This document shows, piece by piece, positions 48,495 through 59,929 of a stretch of 64,000 nt of DNA. A program made the translations under genes and the position numbers. How positions within the stretch are numbered: position 1 is the stretch's first letter; each line of letters begins with the position of its first letter. This DNA is from Ptiloglossa arizonensis (lineage: Eukaryota > Arthropoda > Insecta > Hymenoptera > Colletidae): contig NC_135058.1 of assembly GCF_051014685.1 (NCBI RefSeq), positions 8,532,811-8,596,810 on the forward strand. The letters are read 5' to 3'. The notes beneath the pieces are model-generated. The model saw only the letters and a list, made by a program, of their open reading frames with translations. It searched no databases and was not told where the DNA came from.

Positions 48495-48860
48495 GTCCAC
48501 CAGTGTTCGCGAACTGTTCGCGAACAGCGTTCAATTTCAACCGGAAATCGTCTGTTCGCCTACTGTTACCGAGCTGTTCCTAACACGATACGTAATTGGC
48601 CAAAAAATAGCTCGCGAACATTTTGCAAACAACTTGATCTTTCCGCAACTATCTCTAGAAACTGCTACGATAGCGAGAAACAAATGTTCGTGAACTATTC
48701 GTGAACGTATTCGTTCGAACGAACCGTTCGTGAACGTATTTGTTCGATAGATGTTCGTGAATCGTTACGAGGGAAAGTAATGATCGTAAAAAGTTTGTGA
48801 CCCGCTCGTGAACATTGTCTGCGCGGGCAGTGTTCGCGAATTGTTCACTGGTGAACACGC
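48495..48860. promoter_or_regulatory. Cluster of GTTCGYGAAC palindromes resembling paired heat-shock elements
   Basis: Perfect GTTCGCGAAC palindromes lie at 48505-48514 and 48516-48525. GTTCGTGAAC or one-base variants lie at 48686, 48697, 48726, 48753, 48804 and 48832. CGTTCGAACG lies at 48712 and GTTCAC-TG-GTGAAC at 48843-48856. Neighbouring sites are often offset by 11 bases (48505/48516, 48686/48697, 48832/48843). Each decamer contains TTCnnGAA, the tail-to-tail dimer of the heat-shock-factor consensus. The usual 10-base register is not kept, so HSF binding is a hypothesis. A diverging minisatellite built on the same word is the plain alternative. Confidence 0.45.
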
Positions 48861-49525
48861 ACCTCGAAAGTGACGCGTTCGTTCGAATCTCGCGCGAACC
48901 GATCCTTCTGTCTTTTAGTCCACAGCCATTCGCGTGCTTCTCCGCGTTCGTACACGACGCTACCGCGACGAAGCTTTCTCAGCGAGCTTCGCTCGGATCT
49001 GGTTCCTTTTTCTTTCTTTTTTTTTCTCTCTCTCTCTCTCTCTACGCACGATCGTCACCACGATCCGTAGCCATTTGTCGCGGGTCACAGTTCGGTACAG
49101 TTCGCTGGAGCACGCGCGAAATCGACGCCGCGCATCGTTCGTCGAGACGCTTGGTAAATCGCGGCCGTAGATCGAGTCCGATCGATTTGAGCCCAACGCG
49201 AAATCACGTATCCAAGTTTCAAACGAGCCACACGCGCCACAGTTCATCGATTAGACGTTAAATAAGATTTCTCCTCCTCTTCGTATTCGTCGTTCTTTCT
49301 TTCTCTTTTTTTTTTCGCTTTTTTCTTTTTCGCTTTTTTCTTTTTTGTTCGTTTGCTTATGTTTGTTTGTGTTTGCTTGAGCATTTCGCATCGTTCACGA
49401 AAAAAGTATAAAATTAATTATTCTTTATCACGTGCTCCGTACCTATCATTCTCGCCCTCTCTCTCTCTCTCTTTCTTCCTTTCTTTCGTTTTCTCTCGCA
49501 CTTTCTTTACGTAATTATTATTCCT

Positions 49526-49546
49526 CCCACCCCCAACCCCCTACCC
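49526..49546 (-). other. G-quadruplex motif on the minus strand
   Basis: On the + strand C-runs of 3, 5, 5 and 3 are separated by 1, 2 and 2 bases, giving a canonical short-loop G4 on the minus strand and a possible i-motif on the +. Confidence 0.6.
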
Positions 49547-50215
49547 TCTTCCCTCTAACCGCAAACCACGATAAATAATTCTCCGCGTGAACGCTAATCC
49601 TTGGGACTTTTTTTTTTCCTAAATCTGTATACTTCTTTCTCGTTGGTGTTGTCTTCGTCTTTTGTCTTTCGATACGTCTTCGATTAATCTCCGTTAAAAT
49701 TTCAATCTTTTGCGCTCTATTTCTCTCTCTCTCTCTCTCTCTCTCACTCACTCTCTCGTTCTCTATTTCTCTCTCTTTCACACTATTTCTTCCCTCTTTC
49801 CGTAAATATTTCAATCGTTTGAAGTCGTCGTTCGTGAACGATCGCGATTACCGCGTTGACGCCTCTTCTTCGAACGATTTGTGAATATTCATAAATAATA
49901 TATATATATAATATATAATATACTATATATATATATATATACGTAGATGCATTTAGATCGATACATTTTTACATATAAATGTGTGAATTACGCGTGTCTC
50001 CTTCGCCGTGTTTTTCGCGCGCGAGTGTGTGTTTTGCGTGTGCGTATGTGTGTGTGTGTGTGTGTGTGTTTGTGTATGCGTGTACGTGTTCATTCACGCG
50101 CAAAATACGCTGCTTGTGTCGTTTACGCTCGAGCCGTGTGTCCCTTTGTTTTCTTCGTTTATTCGTTACTCGACAAATACAATTGTTTATTAATATATAG
50201 GGGTACGTTCCTCTT

Positions 50216-50220
<5 letters not shown>

Positions 50221-50258
<38 letters not shown>
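50221..50258. repeat. (TC)n microsatellite
   Basis: TC dinucleotide run on the + strand, immediately followed by further CTC-rich sequence. Confidence 0.9.
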
Positions 50259-50395
50259 TTCGCTCTTGCTCTCGCTCTTTCTCTCAAAATGTTCTATCTT
50301 CTAGGATCGTTATCATAATAAAATAGAAAAAACCTCGTTTTCACCAGAGGTCACGGCTCTATGCTATAATAATTAATAATCATGATGTAATAATA

Positions 50396-50575
50396 ATAAT
50401 ATATATATATAATATATATATAAATATCTATGTAATACGCGCCTTATAATTTACATACGTAATATGTAATTTTTAATATCTATATTTATATATATATATA
50501 TATATTTTTGTTTCATATTTATTATATTCATATATCCATTTTTTAATATATATATATATATATTTTTATGTACCT
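50396..50575. repeat. (TA)n-rich microsatellite region
   Basis: Repeated TATATA blocks with ATT and ATC interruptions. Confidence 0.9.
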
Positions 50576-50654
50576 ATTTGGGCAATATTAAATTTTATTC
50601 TTTCCATCTTTGCATCTTTCGGATATCTCGAGCAGCTAATTCTGCCCAGCTACG

Positions 50655-50750
50655 TTTCTTCTTCTTCTTCTTCTTCTTCTTCTTCTTCGTCTTCTTTTTC
50701 GTCCTTTTCTTTTCTTCTTCTTCTTCTTCTTCTTCCTCCTTTTCTTTCTT
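50655..50750. repeat. (TTC)n triplet microsatellite
   Basis: (TTC)11 at 50655-50688 and a second run at about 50712-50745, joined by TTTTTCGTCC-like sequence. They encode poly-Phe and poly-Ser in + frames. Confidence 0.95.
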
Positions 50751-53700
50751 TATCTTTTCTTTCGACTCCGAACCTCGTGCGATAATTCTACGACGATTGA
50801 AAAACGAACCGCGTATTCGAGTATCTATCTAATACCTAGTAATGCTCGTGACTGCTTGTTCTCTTCCATTCGATTCGAAAACGTCTAGATCGACCCAACG
50901 GAGTCGCGATCCCTGACGATCTATCGTTCCGTTCGATTGAGTCGTTCGTATGTCTATACATACATTACGAGATGCATGTGCGCATGAGGTTTGGGGTGCG
51001 TGTGTGTGTGGAGGAACGAGCGAGATGGAACACAGAAACGACTGGGGGGGCGTGGCTTGTGGAGCGACGGAGGGGGGCGACTGTTTGCAGAGATTGGTTG
51101 CAACTTCAGTCGCAACTCGTACGAGGGAGTGGCGCTTGTTTCGTTTAGAGCGAGCGGCGATGACGAGCGATTCGTAAGAGTGTAACCTTCGCGATAACAG
51201 CGCGTAGCGCGAGAGGGTTAGCTTTCGAGGCTAGCTGCGAGAGAGACGATCATCGTAAGGAGAATTGTATTTCGAAAGGGCTCGATGAGAACCTTTCGCG
51301 TGCAACCTCGTTAAAAGTCACTCCCTTCGAAGAAAAACAAACGAAACTTATCGAATCGATCGTACGCATGGAATAGAAAATGTGCTTTCGTAGAAAGTTT
51401 CATGGAATTTGAAAGAAATTTCTTCGCGAAGAAACAATTATAGTTTTAACCGATCGGTGAATCGAGTGTTGATCAATTTTGATTGTACAGTGTGCAAGTT
51501 AATTAAATTATTTAACTTTATTTTTGAGTTAGAGATGTACATGTATGTTCTGTATTGGTTAAGTACAAAAATATTGACCGATCGTTCGAACGTTTCAAAT
51601 AATGTACCAATGGAACGGTATTGGTCGAAATGTTGTAAAGGAAACTAATCCACGAGATGGCAAAATTAGTGTAAGAAATGAAGAGATGAAGAAACAATAC
51701 CTGATCGTTATTAACGATATTGGCGAGTCTCGGTGGTATTTATTCCGCATATTTTCCATTCCACGCGTAGCTAATAGCGTGTAGAGCGAGAAACGATCGT
51801 ATTCCGATAAACGTTTCGACGGTTTCCATTATTTCCATCGGGCCTTTACAACACTCTAGTGGGTGTTCCATGACTTTCGAACGTGGGTGTACGTACTTCT
51901 TTCTATACGGTTGTATTTGTTTTCTTTGCGTTTCCTCTCTCCCTTCGCGAAATCTTGACACGGTTCCTGGATATTTAAACAAAAAACAATCCCCTGCAGT
52001 CCGTGTTGAAACGGTGTAAAATAGACGAACGAATTCGAACGACGTTGACTGAATCGCGAGGCGTTCTCGCGAAAAGGGGGTGAATTGAAACATTTAAATC
52101 GACCCGTGAACCACGCGGACGCGGAGATTAATCGCGACAAACTAAGAGAGAGAGAAAAATAAAAAAAAAAAGTAATAAATGCATCGATTTATCTCCGCGA
52201 ACGGGGCGGGCAATCCTCTTTCGGCTCGTTCGGCGTTCGCAACGGTAACACCTGCGTTGAAAAAATGACCGGCTGTTTGCTACGTAAACATCGAGCACCG
52301 TTGAAAATACAGAACAGTATAAATACGCGAAATCGGCTTTAAAAATCGGCCGGCTGCGAAAACGGCGACGAGAGACGTCTTGAAGCGGCTCGTTCGCGAT
52401 TCCCACGAAGCTTTTCCCGATAACAGTGTTGGAATTGTTTAGTATCGAGGACGTGTGCCTTTTACGTAAAATACGGAAACAATAAATAGCGAACGAACGA
52501 ATGAACGAAGAAACGAACGAACGACTGGAAACCACAACGTATCGTATATATATATATATAACTCAAGCCTGGTGTAACACGGTGGAAAAATTGCAACGAC
52601 CCACCAGTTTCCACGTAACATGAATCTTTGAAAACTTAACCAACCCTTGCGCAGAACGAATCTTAACTCCCACACTGTCCAGGTTTCGCTCGAGCGGGAC
52701 TGAACCGTGTTGCGAGAGGGTAAAATACAAGAATACAAGGTACGAAAATCGATCCCACGGAACGTCCAATATTACCAACGCAACGGATTATTAATTATAT
52801 TCACGAAGATGCGTTTCACACGGAGAACCACTGCGAGTGGCCACGTTCCATCGACGTTTCCACGTGAAAGACTCGGTACCGTGGCTAAAGAACCATTTAC
52901 CACGAGTAGAAATCCAAAACGTCCTTTCACAGGAAGAGATCTATCGAAAGAGTTCGATAGATGAGAGTCGTGCTCGAGAAACTCTGCGCAGACAGCTTTC
53001 AATGCACGATTCATAGATCCACCAGCTTTCAACGAATCTCGAAACGCGGAGAAAATGCATCTCTGAGCGCACCGTTGCGAAATAATCGCTCGTGCTCGGT
53101 ACAGGGTACGGATCGCGGATCGTCGACGTCGATCGTAGTTGAGAACCACTGGGAACGTTGTAAGAGGGTGGTCGGGCAGGGCGTCGCCGCGTCTCCGCGA
53201 CCCCCACGAGCTATCGACCGAAAGAGAAGCGAGAAAGAGGATCGACCACGACGAGAGAGAAGACTGCCGAGGGCCGGCAGAAGAAACGTGGGGGGACGAA
53301 GGGTGGAAAGTAAGGGAGAAATAACGCGAGACTCGCGAGGGAGCGAGCAGGAGGAACGGTCGCGGCGTTTACCAGTCTCGCAAAACAGTTACGCCCTATA
53401 TCGTTCTCCCTAGCCATCGAGCGGCATTCCGCGCCCTTAAGGGAGAACCGGAGAAGAAAGAGGGAAAAAGAAGAAAAGAAAAAAAGAAAAAAAAATAAAC
53501 GCCACGGAATCCGCCGATGGGGTGTAGAAATCGATTCGAGACGAATCGTTGGAAATTACCGTGCACCACCGAGACGTTCCCTCGTCCTCGGGGAAACGTC
53601 TTCTGGTGTTTGACACGCGACCAACGCGAACCCACGAAACATTGTCTCGCGATCGGTGGTTCACGTGCGCGAGTACGAGCCGTGGAATCGCGAGACGACG

Positions 53701-53939
53701 TTACGTAAGCGTGGCGAACGACACGCGGCCGGGGAACGAGACAACGATGAATACGAATCGACGCGGTGCGGAACAGGAACGATGGAACGGGGAACGAGTG
53801 CACAGAGATCGGTAGAATTGGAGTACTTCCGGTTGGGTGATGTAATCGATACTTGGAACGGTAATTGGAAGTTTTCGAGAACTTAAGGTGAAAGTAAAAA
53901 TTTTGCGGTGACGAATTGGGGGGGGAGTTTATGATGAAT
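50751..53939. other. Gene-free unique sequence, partly CpG-rich
   Basis: No recognised gene over 3.2 kb. It holds a promoter-like segment (listed separately), a short (TA)n near 52546-52560 and CpG-rich DNA at 52950-53420 and 53560-53800 with overlapping frames on both strands (for example 52961-53413 + and 52772-53149 -). An A-rich purine tract lies at 53450-53500. Confidence 0.5.
50985..51130 (+). promoter_or_regulatory. Promoter-like segment with GC box, inverted CCAAT and initiator-like word
   Basis: GGGGCGTGGCTTGTGG near 51047-51062, AGATTGGTTG (inverted CCAAT) near 51091-51100 and ACTTCAGTCG (initiator-like) near 51104-51113 occur in that order in CpG-containing DNA. No downstream core element or exon was identified. 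Confidence 0.2.
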
Positions 53940-54620
53940 TCGATGAGCGATTGAGAAGTGAATCTTGTATGGGGGTGAGTACGTTGTGAGAGAAAATTTG
54001 ACGAATTTATGAAATGAGTTTGAAGTTTATGTTTCAGATGTGGCGAATATGGGGTGAGAGAACATTTGGTGAAGTTAATGAGTGATTGAGAAGTGAATCT
54101 TTTATGGTGTTGAATGTAGGGTGAGTATGTTGTGAGAATAAATTTTGTGAATTTAATAAATAGATGTGAAGTAAATGTTTTATAGTGGCGCATATGGGGT
54201 GAGAGAAAATTTGGTGAACTTGATGAACGATTGAGAAGTGAATCTTTTATGGTGTTGAATATGGAGTGAATATGTTGTGAGAGAAAATTTGGTGAATTTA
54301 ATAAACAGATGTGAAGTAAATGTTCCATGGTGGCGCATGGAGTGAGAAAAAATTTGGTGAACTTGATGAACGATTGAGAAGTGAATCTTTTATGGTGTTG
54401 AATATGGAGTGAATATGTTGTGAGAGAAAATTTGGTGAATTTAATAAACAGATGTGAAGTAAATGTTCCATGGTGGCGAATATGAGATGAGTATGTGCTG
54501 AGAGAAAATTTGGTAAATTTAATGAACGATTGAAAAGTGAACCTTCTATGATTGACTGTACAATGATGAAAATCTGGATGAAAAGTACTTGTGCAATAAT
54601 CAAAAGTGAAGTCAAAACGT
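53940..54620. repeat. Higher-order tandem array, unit about 135-156 bp made of two related halves
   Basis: GATTGAGAAGTGAATCT starts at 53949, 54084, 54229 and 54372, with GATTGAAAAGTGAACC at 54528. Between them lie related GATGTGAAGTAAATGTT half-units. Both halves end in GAGAGAAAATTTGGTGAAYTT. On the minus strand the array lacks stops in more than one frame, which creates the longest open frame of the window (53396-54751, 451 codons). Its repeats switch frame inside that run, so it is not a conserved protein. Confidence 0.9.
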
Positions 54621-57204
54621 TGAATATGAAGTATGTATAGAACGATACAAAATTCGATAAAAGTATTTAATACACTGACCAAAGTTGAAATAAAAATTTC
54701 ATGGTATCGAATATGAGACGAGTGTTCGATAACAGAAGAAATCGTAACCATTACTATGATAATGAACCGAAAACGAAATATTCCACGACATTAAATACAA
54801 TATGAGTGGACAATAAAATAAACTCGATAAATATTATAAATACAATTTCCAATTGCTTCCTAATTCACCTATTATCCAACCACGAAATAGTACAAGTATT
54901 TCGACAATCGGTACATGCAAAAGAAAACGTCTACGAGAAAGAGGAAAACCGATAAACGACGTACAAAGAATGTCGACCGGGAAACAATAGAGTGATTAAC
55001 GTCTTGGTGGTCGACCCAATTTTAGCCATACCCTCGACAATCTATCAAATCCGTATTACCCATTACGTAACAAAAATCACCGACGAGGTCCGAACCGTTC
55101 GATAACACACAATCGACGAACCTTCATCGTATTTCGATAAACTATCAAAACCCTGTAACTGTCAAATTGTCGGTAAAATCAACGCGACACGAAAGTCGAG
55201 AATCATCGAATAACCTGACAAAGAACGCGTTAAAGAACCTAAACGAATAGGAACCACGAACTCAAACGTTATCTTCGCGCGAAAGAATTTGTCGTTCCGT
55301 TGAAAACAGTGTTCGGGCGACGAACGATTGAAAATAAATTCCATCGACAAAGTGTAACAGATGAGAGAGTCTCGCGTTGCTTGAACGGAGGCCAGTCATG
55401 GTTGTTTTAAGGTTTCCTCCGCGGGTCGTCGTTGCGATCCAGATCGAGCGTCGCGGAACAGCGCCGTGACGCTGACCCGCCGCACGGACCTTGAAAACGG
55501 AGCTTAAACCGCCGTGACGCGCGGCTGCATTCTAACGAGCGACCGTTCCCCTGCCTGCGGGACAAAAAATTCATCGAGGGTGAGAAAGAAAAGAAAAATA
55601 TGGAGAAAAATATGCGACGAGATCGATGTTACATTACAACCCTCGTGGTAAATCAACGCCAGGTAAATCGAAATACTCGTCGTTGGAAAACACACCTGAC
55701 CCCGGTTACACGTAGGAGTTTTATCGAAAAGTTCGCGTCGTCGAATTATATTTATATTATAATATATATTATATTATCGAAAAGCGTCGTCGAATTATAT
55801 TTATATTATAATATATATTGTATTATCGATTTCGCGTCGTCGAAATATACGATATACGACGTTCCGTAAGCTTTAAACGTTCAAATCTACAGTGGTCCCC
55901 CCTTTCGATGGGGGAAAAGGTTCGGGTGTCGTACGTGTCGATTCTACGACACAAAGTATCGTCGTTCGTCGTGGATCGGGCCTTATGAAATATTTATCGT
56001 GCCACGTGGACGAATTGAAAATACTCGCCCCCAAGGGGAACGATATCGAAGATGGCGACGCGTGCTCGGGAATGGAACGCCCGCCAGGTGAATAGGGACG
56101 CGTACGTGTGTATGAAAATCAGTCCATTGGTGGTTCATCGGTGAGTAGGAATTCGAAGAAAGGAGTCGCGATTGTAAATTACCCGACGGAAGTACGAAAC
56201 CGTCCTGAGTCTTGCGGAGAGAAATATTTCCCGACGATTAATCTCTGTCGATTGTAACCATTTAACAATTGTTTCGCGACGAATGCTCACTGCTTTAATT
56301 ACCCGACTGTTGGCTTACCGATTTTACTCTTCAATGAGCGCAACCGAACCTCACCTTTCGTCAATTTTAATCTGTTTGTCAATATCTGCTTCTAACGAAG
56401 AGAATAATTTCAATTTTAATACCGAAGAATACTTTTGAGATTGAACGATCGAAAGACCTTTGAAACAATTTACCTTTATGCAAAAGTCTTCGATTAGAAT
56501 TTTATATATCAAAATATAGTTCCAAGTATGTTTCGACGAGTTTAAAAAAAAATGTGAGCGTAACGTAGAAGAAGAAAGAAAAATTCTTCGATGGCTTTAT
56601 CGTTGATTCTCGCGCGATCGTAGAGCTCGATCTCGTACTTCCGGTGGACGGTACCCCTGCAAGAAGGACGAAGTATTCAATTTTTTCTTTTCAACGTTGA
56701 TTCCTCGTATCTCTCGCGCGTCCAACAGCGAAGATAATATCGTCAGTCTCTTCTCTATCTTACGTAACGAGCCTGTTATCTATATGCTGCACTCCCTTTC
56801 CACCCCTCCCGGAAAAGAAAAAGATATTCGACGATATATATCCATCGCAATGACTGCCAACGTAGTTCGTTCACGAATGGAATAACGTCTCTGTTCCTAC
56901 GATGGTGTTTCTTCGAGTATGGTGTTCGACCGTGTATAGTAATCGTGTACGAAAATCCAAGGGGCGAGGGTGTAGCCTCTGTGAAAACTTTCCATGAAAA
57001 TGGTCCAGAAAATACTGCGCGTTTCAATCGTTTCTTGCTCACTTTCGAACCATTAGTCAAATTTCATTACACGTATCGATACATCGACAACTTTTTTCAT
57101 CCCCAATTAACGGAAATATATTTTTCCCTTCGTTTCTACGACTCCCGAATAAACCAAAATCTTTTCCGTACCCCGTTATTGATTCCACGATCGAAACTAT
57201 AATT
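54621..57204. other. Gene-free unique sequence
   Basis: AT-rich unique DNA with a CpG-rich segment at about 55380-55560 and a short TA-containing array (listed separately). No gene is recognised. Frames of at most 94 codons occur around 56697-57060 on both strands. Confidence 0.5.
55735..55860. repeat. Tandem array, unit 49-50 bp, 2.5 copies
   Basis: GCGTCGTCGAATTATATTT starts at 55735 and 55784, and a shortened third copy at 55834. Each unit carries a TATTATAATATATATT palindromic core. Confidence 0.9.
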
Positions 57205-57316
57205 CATCCGGTGTAGAATCCAGACTTGGCTCCGTCCGACCATCGACTTCCGGTACGAGCAATTCAAGCACTTTTCGAACGAGAGGCGATTCGACAACGA
57301 CGACATTAAACGCGGA
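57205..57316 (+). pseudogene. Mariner-family transposase relic (C-terminal catalytic region)
   Basis: Frame 57205-57249 reads HPV*NPDLAPSDHRL. In the +1 frame 57245-57310 reads DFRYEQFKHFSNERRFDNDD followed by IK. Joined by eye they match the conserved C-terminal catalytic region of mariner transposases, HPPYSPDLAPSDYHLF then a basic segment, and the SPDLAPSD stretch holds the last acidic catalytic residue. One internal stop (57214-57216) and one frameshift (near 57245) inactivate it. I find no terminal repeats and no other transposase part on either side, so only a short fragment survives. Confidence 0.75.
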
Positions 57317-57379
57317 TGCGCGTAGTCTTTTGGCATCCGGAGAACCAGCGTGGTGTTACCGGCTAATACGATCGCTTCC

Positions 57380-58370
57380 AGAACGATGGAGCCGATAAAT
57401 TGTTTCGAGACGCGCAATACTTTCCGTTGGCCCGTAATAGAAATTCTGAAGATGTTTGAACAGGGAAGTCTCGCGAAATCGATCCAAGGGGAGAAAAATG
57501 GAGAATTCTGGAGCGCGATGAGTAGTTCGGGTCGGAATAAATTATTTTGAAACGCGTAACATTCTCTAGTAACTCCCGATAGAAATTTGGAAAAAAGAAA
57601 AGAACATCGGAACAGACGAATCTCGCGAAAACGATCCAAGGGATGAAAGACAAAGAACTCTGGGGCACGATGAGAAGTCTAGGCTAGAATTAATTATTTC
57701 GAAACGCACATTCTCTGGTACCTTCCAATATAAATTTAAAAAACATTGATACACACAAGTCTCGCGAAAATAATTAAAGGAATGAAAGACAAGGAACTCT
57801 GGGGCACGATGAGAAGTCTAGGCTAGAATTAATTATTTCGAAACGCACATTCTCTGGTACCTTCCAATATAAATTTAAAAACCATTGAAACACACTCGCG
57901 AAAACAATCAAAGGGTTGAAAGACAAAGAACTCTGGGGCACGATGAGAAGTCTAAGCTAGAATTAATTATTTCGAAACGCACATTCTCTGGTACCTTCCA
58001 ATATAAATTTAAAAACCATCGAAACACACTCGCGAAAACAATCAAAAGGGATGAAAGACAAGGAACTCTGGGGCACGATGAGAAGTCCAGGCATAGGATA
58101 AATTACCCGGAAACGCGTAACGTATTCCGGTACCCCACCCAAAATAAATTCTAGAAACATTTAAATACAACAATCTCGGCGAAACCAGCCGATGGGGATG
58201 AAAACGAAGAATCTTGGGGCGCAACGAGTAGTCATTGCGATAAATTATTCGAAAACGCGCAACGTTCCCCGGTACCCTAGCAGTGCGAAGCCTGGAAACG
58301 TTGAAAGGGTCGAAAAAGGAGGAATACTGGGGCGCGATGAGCGGTCGCCTACAGCCCTGAGAGTGGCCTC
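57380..58370. repeat. Tandem array, unit about 135 bp, 7 copies
   Basis: The word CTGGGGCACGATGAGAAG or a variant occurs at 57508, 57660, 57799, 57933, 58068, 58213 and 58327. Units also carry TCTCGCGAAAACAATCAAAGG, GATGAAAGACAAGGAACT, ATTAATTATTTCGAAACGC and ATTCTCTGGTACC. The central four units (57660-58068) are nearly identical and the flanking ones diverged. The 89-codon + frame 57885-58154 is a product of the array. Confidence 0.95.
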
Positions 58371-58784
58371 GAGATGCTAGAACCATCGTCCGTCTCCCTT
58401 TCTCCCTATACCTCCGTGGAGGGTTCTCTCTGTCTCTTTTCCCTTCAACCCCTAGAGGCGGAGAGCGTACTCGGCGATTTTCCAGCGAACGTGTGCCCCG
58501 ACGGCTTCCACGTACATCGGGAGCGCGCGAGTTCGTGCGAGAGGCGGGAAAGCGCGGTTGCCGTTATCGATCTACTGCGGAGCAAACGGAGGCTGCTGCC
58601 CGAGAGCACAAAGTCGAAGCTCGGGGGTGGCAAAGCGAGAAAGAGGGACGCGGCCCGAAGAGGTGGCGGGGGGCCGGTCGGAAGAGAGAACCGTCGTTCG
58701 GTTCGCCGCATCGGTGCGCGAGTTTAACCGTAACCCACAACGAGTTCGACCGTAACCGACGAGTTTCACCGTTTTCGACCCATC
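58371..58784. other. GC-rich segment without a recognised gene
   Basis: CpG/GC-rich DNA between two arrays. Overlapping frames on both strands (58374-58727 +, 58445-58711 -, 58493-58822 +) are typical of stop-poor DNA and show no motif. Confidence 0.45.
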
Positions 58785-59325
58785 CGCCCCCCTCGCGAAA
58801 CCGAGGGGGCCTACACGCGTGATCACCACCGGGAACAAATTTTCCAACGAACATGGAATTCTTCTTTTTTTATACATCCCGGAACCGAGTTAGAGATCGT
58901 CGAGATAATTCTCCGGTAGCGATTGGAAATTTAGGGGGGCCCCCTCGTGGTTGCTACCGATGACAGATTTTCTAAGGAGTATCGAATCAGTTTTTTTTCA
59001 TTCTCAGGATTCCCGAACCGAGGCAGAGATGCGGCAAAGGAGTCCCTGGTAGCGATTAGAAATTTAAGGGGGGCCCCCCTCGTGGTTACTACCGATGACA
59101 GATTTTCTAACTAGTATCGAATCAGTTTTTTTTCATTCTCAAGATACACGAACCGAGACAGAGATCGTCGAGCTAGTCTCGGTAGCGGTTGAAACCGTGG
59201 GGGGCCCCCTTGGTAATCCCTTTCGATAAGAAATTTTCCAAGCATCGTTTCCCAACGTTCTTTTTCCATTCTCGAAACCCTCGAACCGAGCCAGAGATCC
59301 TCGAGCGGGTAACGATCAAAGGACA
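58785..59325. repeat. Tandem array, unit 133-135 bp, 4 copies, each with a GGGGGGCCCCC palindrome
   Basis: GAACCGAGNNAGAGATCSTCGAG-like words start at 58882, 59015, 59150 and 59283. Units share GGTAGCGATTRGAAATTT, a G-run joined directly to a C-run, CTCGTGGTTRCTACCGATGA and AGTATCGAATCAG followed by T-rich sequence. Two inner units are nearly identical. Confidence 0.9.
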
Positions 59326-59929
59326 GAAGTCCCCCCCTAATTGAGTACTCTCGCCGATTTTCAACCGTTAACGACGCGCTCCCCCCGTACGTCCTCGTTC
59401 CCCGCGGAACCGATGGAAAAACGAACGCGGTTACAAAAGCGACGAACGGAGTGCCGAGGTCTCCTTGGCATCGTTTCAGAGTGTAAGCTACCCACTTTCG
59501 AACTCGGCGAGGTCAAACACACCGCTCGGAGGCACAGTTATTAATAACTTTCGATTTCGATGACGGTTTTATTCCCGATACCGTTGCCGGGTACTCTGTT
59601 CCGCGCACGGCCGACAGAAGGGGAAAAGAATCGGAAGAAAAATTCGAAACGGGAATTTTCGCGAAAGACCGAGAATTATAGACGGATTGGGAGGGAGAGA
59701 GAGAGAGAGCCAGGCCACGAACGAGTCGAGGAACGGCAACCTCGCACCCTGACACGCCGCCACCATCACGACGGCGGCATCGACCGCAGCCCCAACGCTG
59801 CAATGCGACGTTGCCATCCCAACGGGCAACAGCCCTTGCGGCCGAGCCGCTTCGGGGGTCCGGGGCAATGCGGCCAGATTTTCACGGCACGCTCCTGTGC
59901 CGTGCGTCCGGTCGTTGGTCGGCGTAGAC
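59326..59929. other. GC-rich segment without a recognised gene
   Basis: CpG-rich DNA with a GA run at about 59690-59712. A minus frame of 163 codons (59569-60060) and a + frame of 139 codons (59560-59979) overlap and also enter the adjacent satellite. Neither is recognised. Confidence 0.45.

Larger units (their letters stand above)
48861..50654. other. Pyrimidine- and TA-rich DNA without a recognised gene
   Basis: TC runs at 49027-49043, 49457-49476, 49723-49745 and 50221-50258. T-rich tracts at 49015-49025 and 49298-49345. GT repeats at 50046-50070. TA-rich sequence at 49895-49945 and 50396-50575. A 148-codon + frame (48815-49261) is opposed by a 95-codon minus frame and crosses the TC run. 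It is not called. Confidence 0.5.

Noticed and set aside
53396..54751. 451-codon minus-strand open frame as a protein gene
   Set aside because: It is built on a tandem array whose repeats change frame inside the run. The remainder is low-complexity and Phe-rich with no domain.
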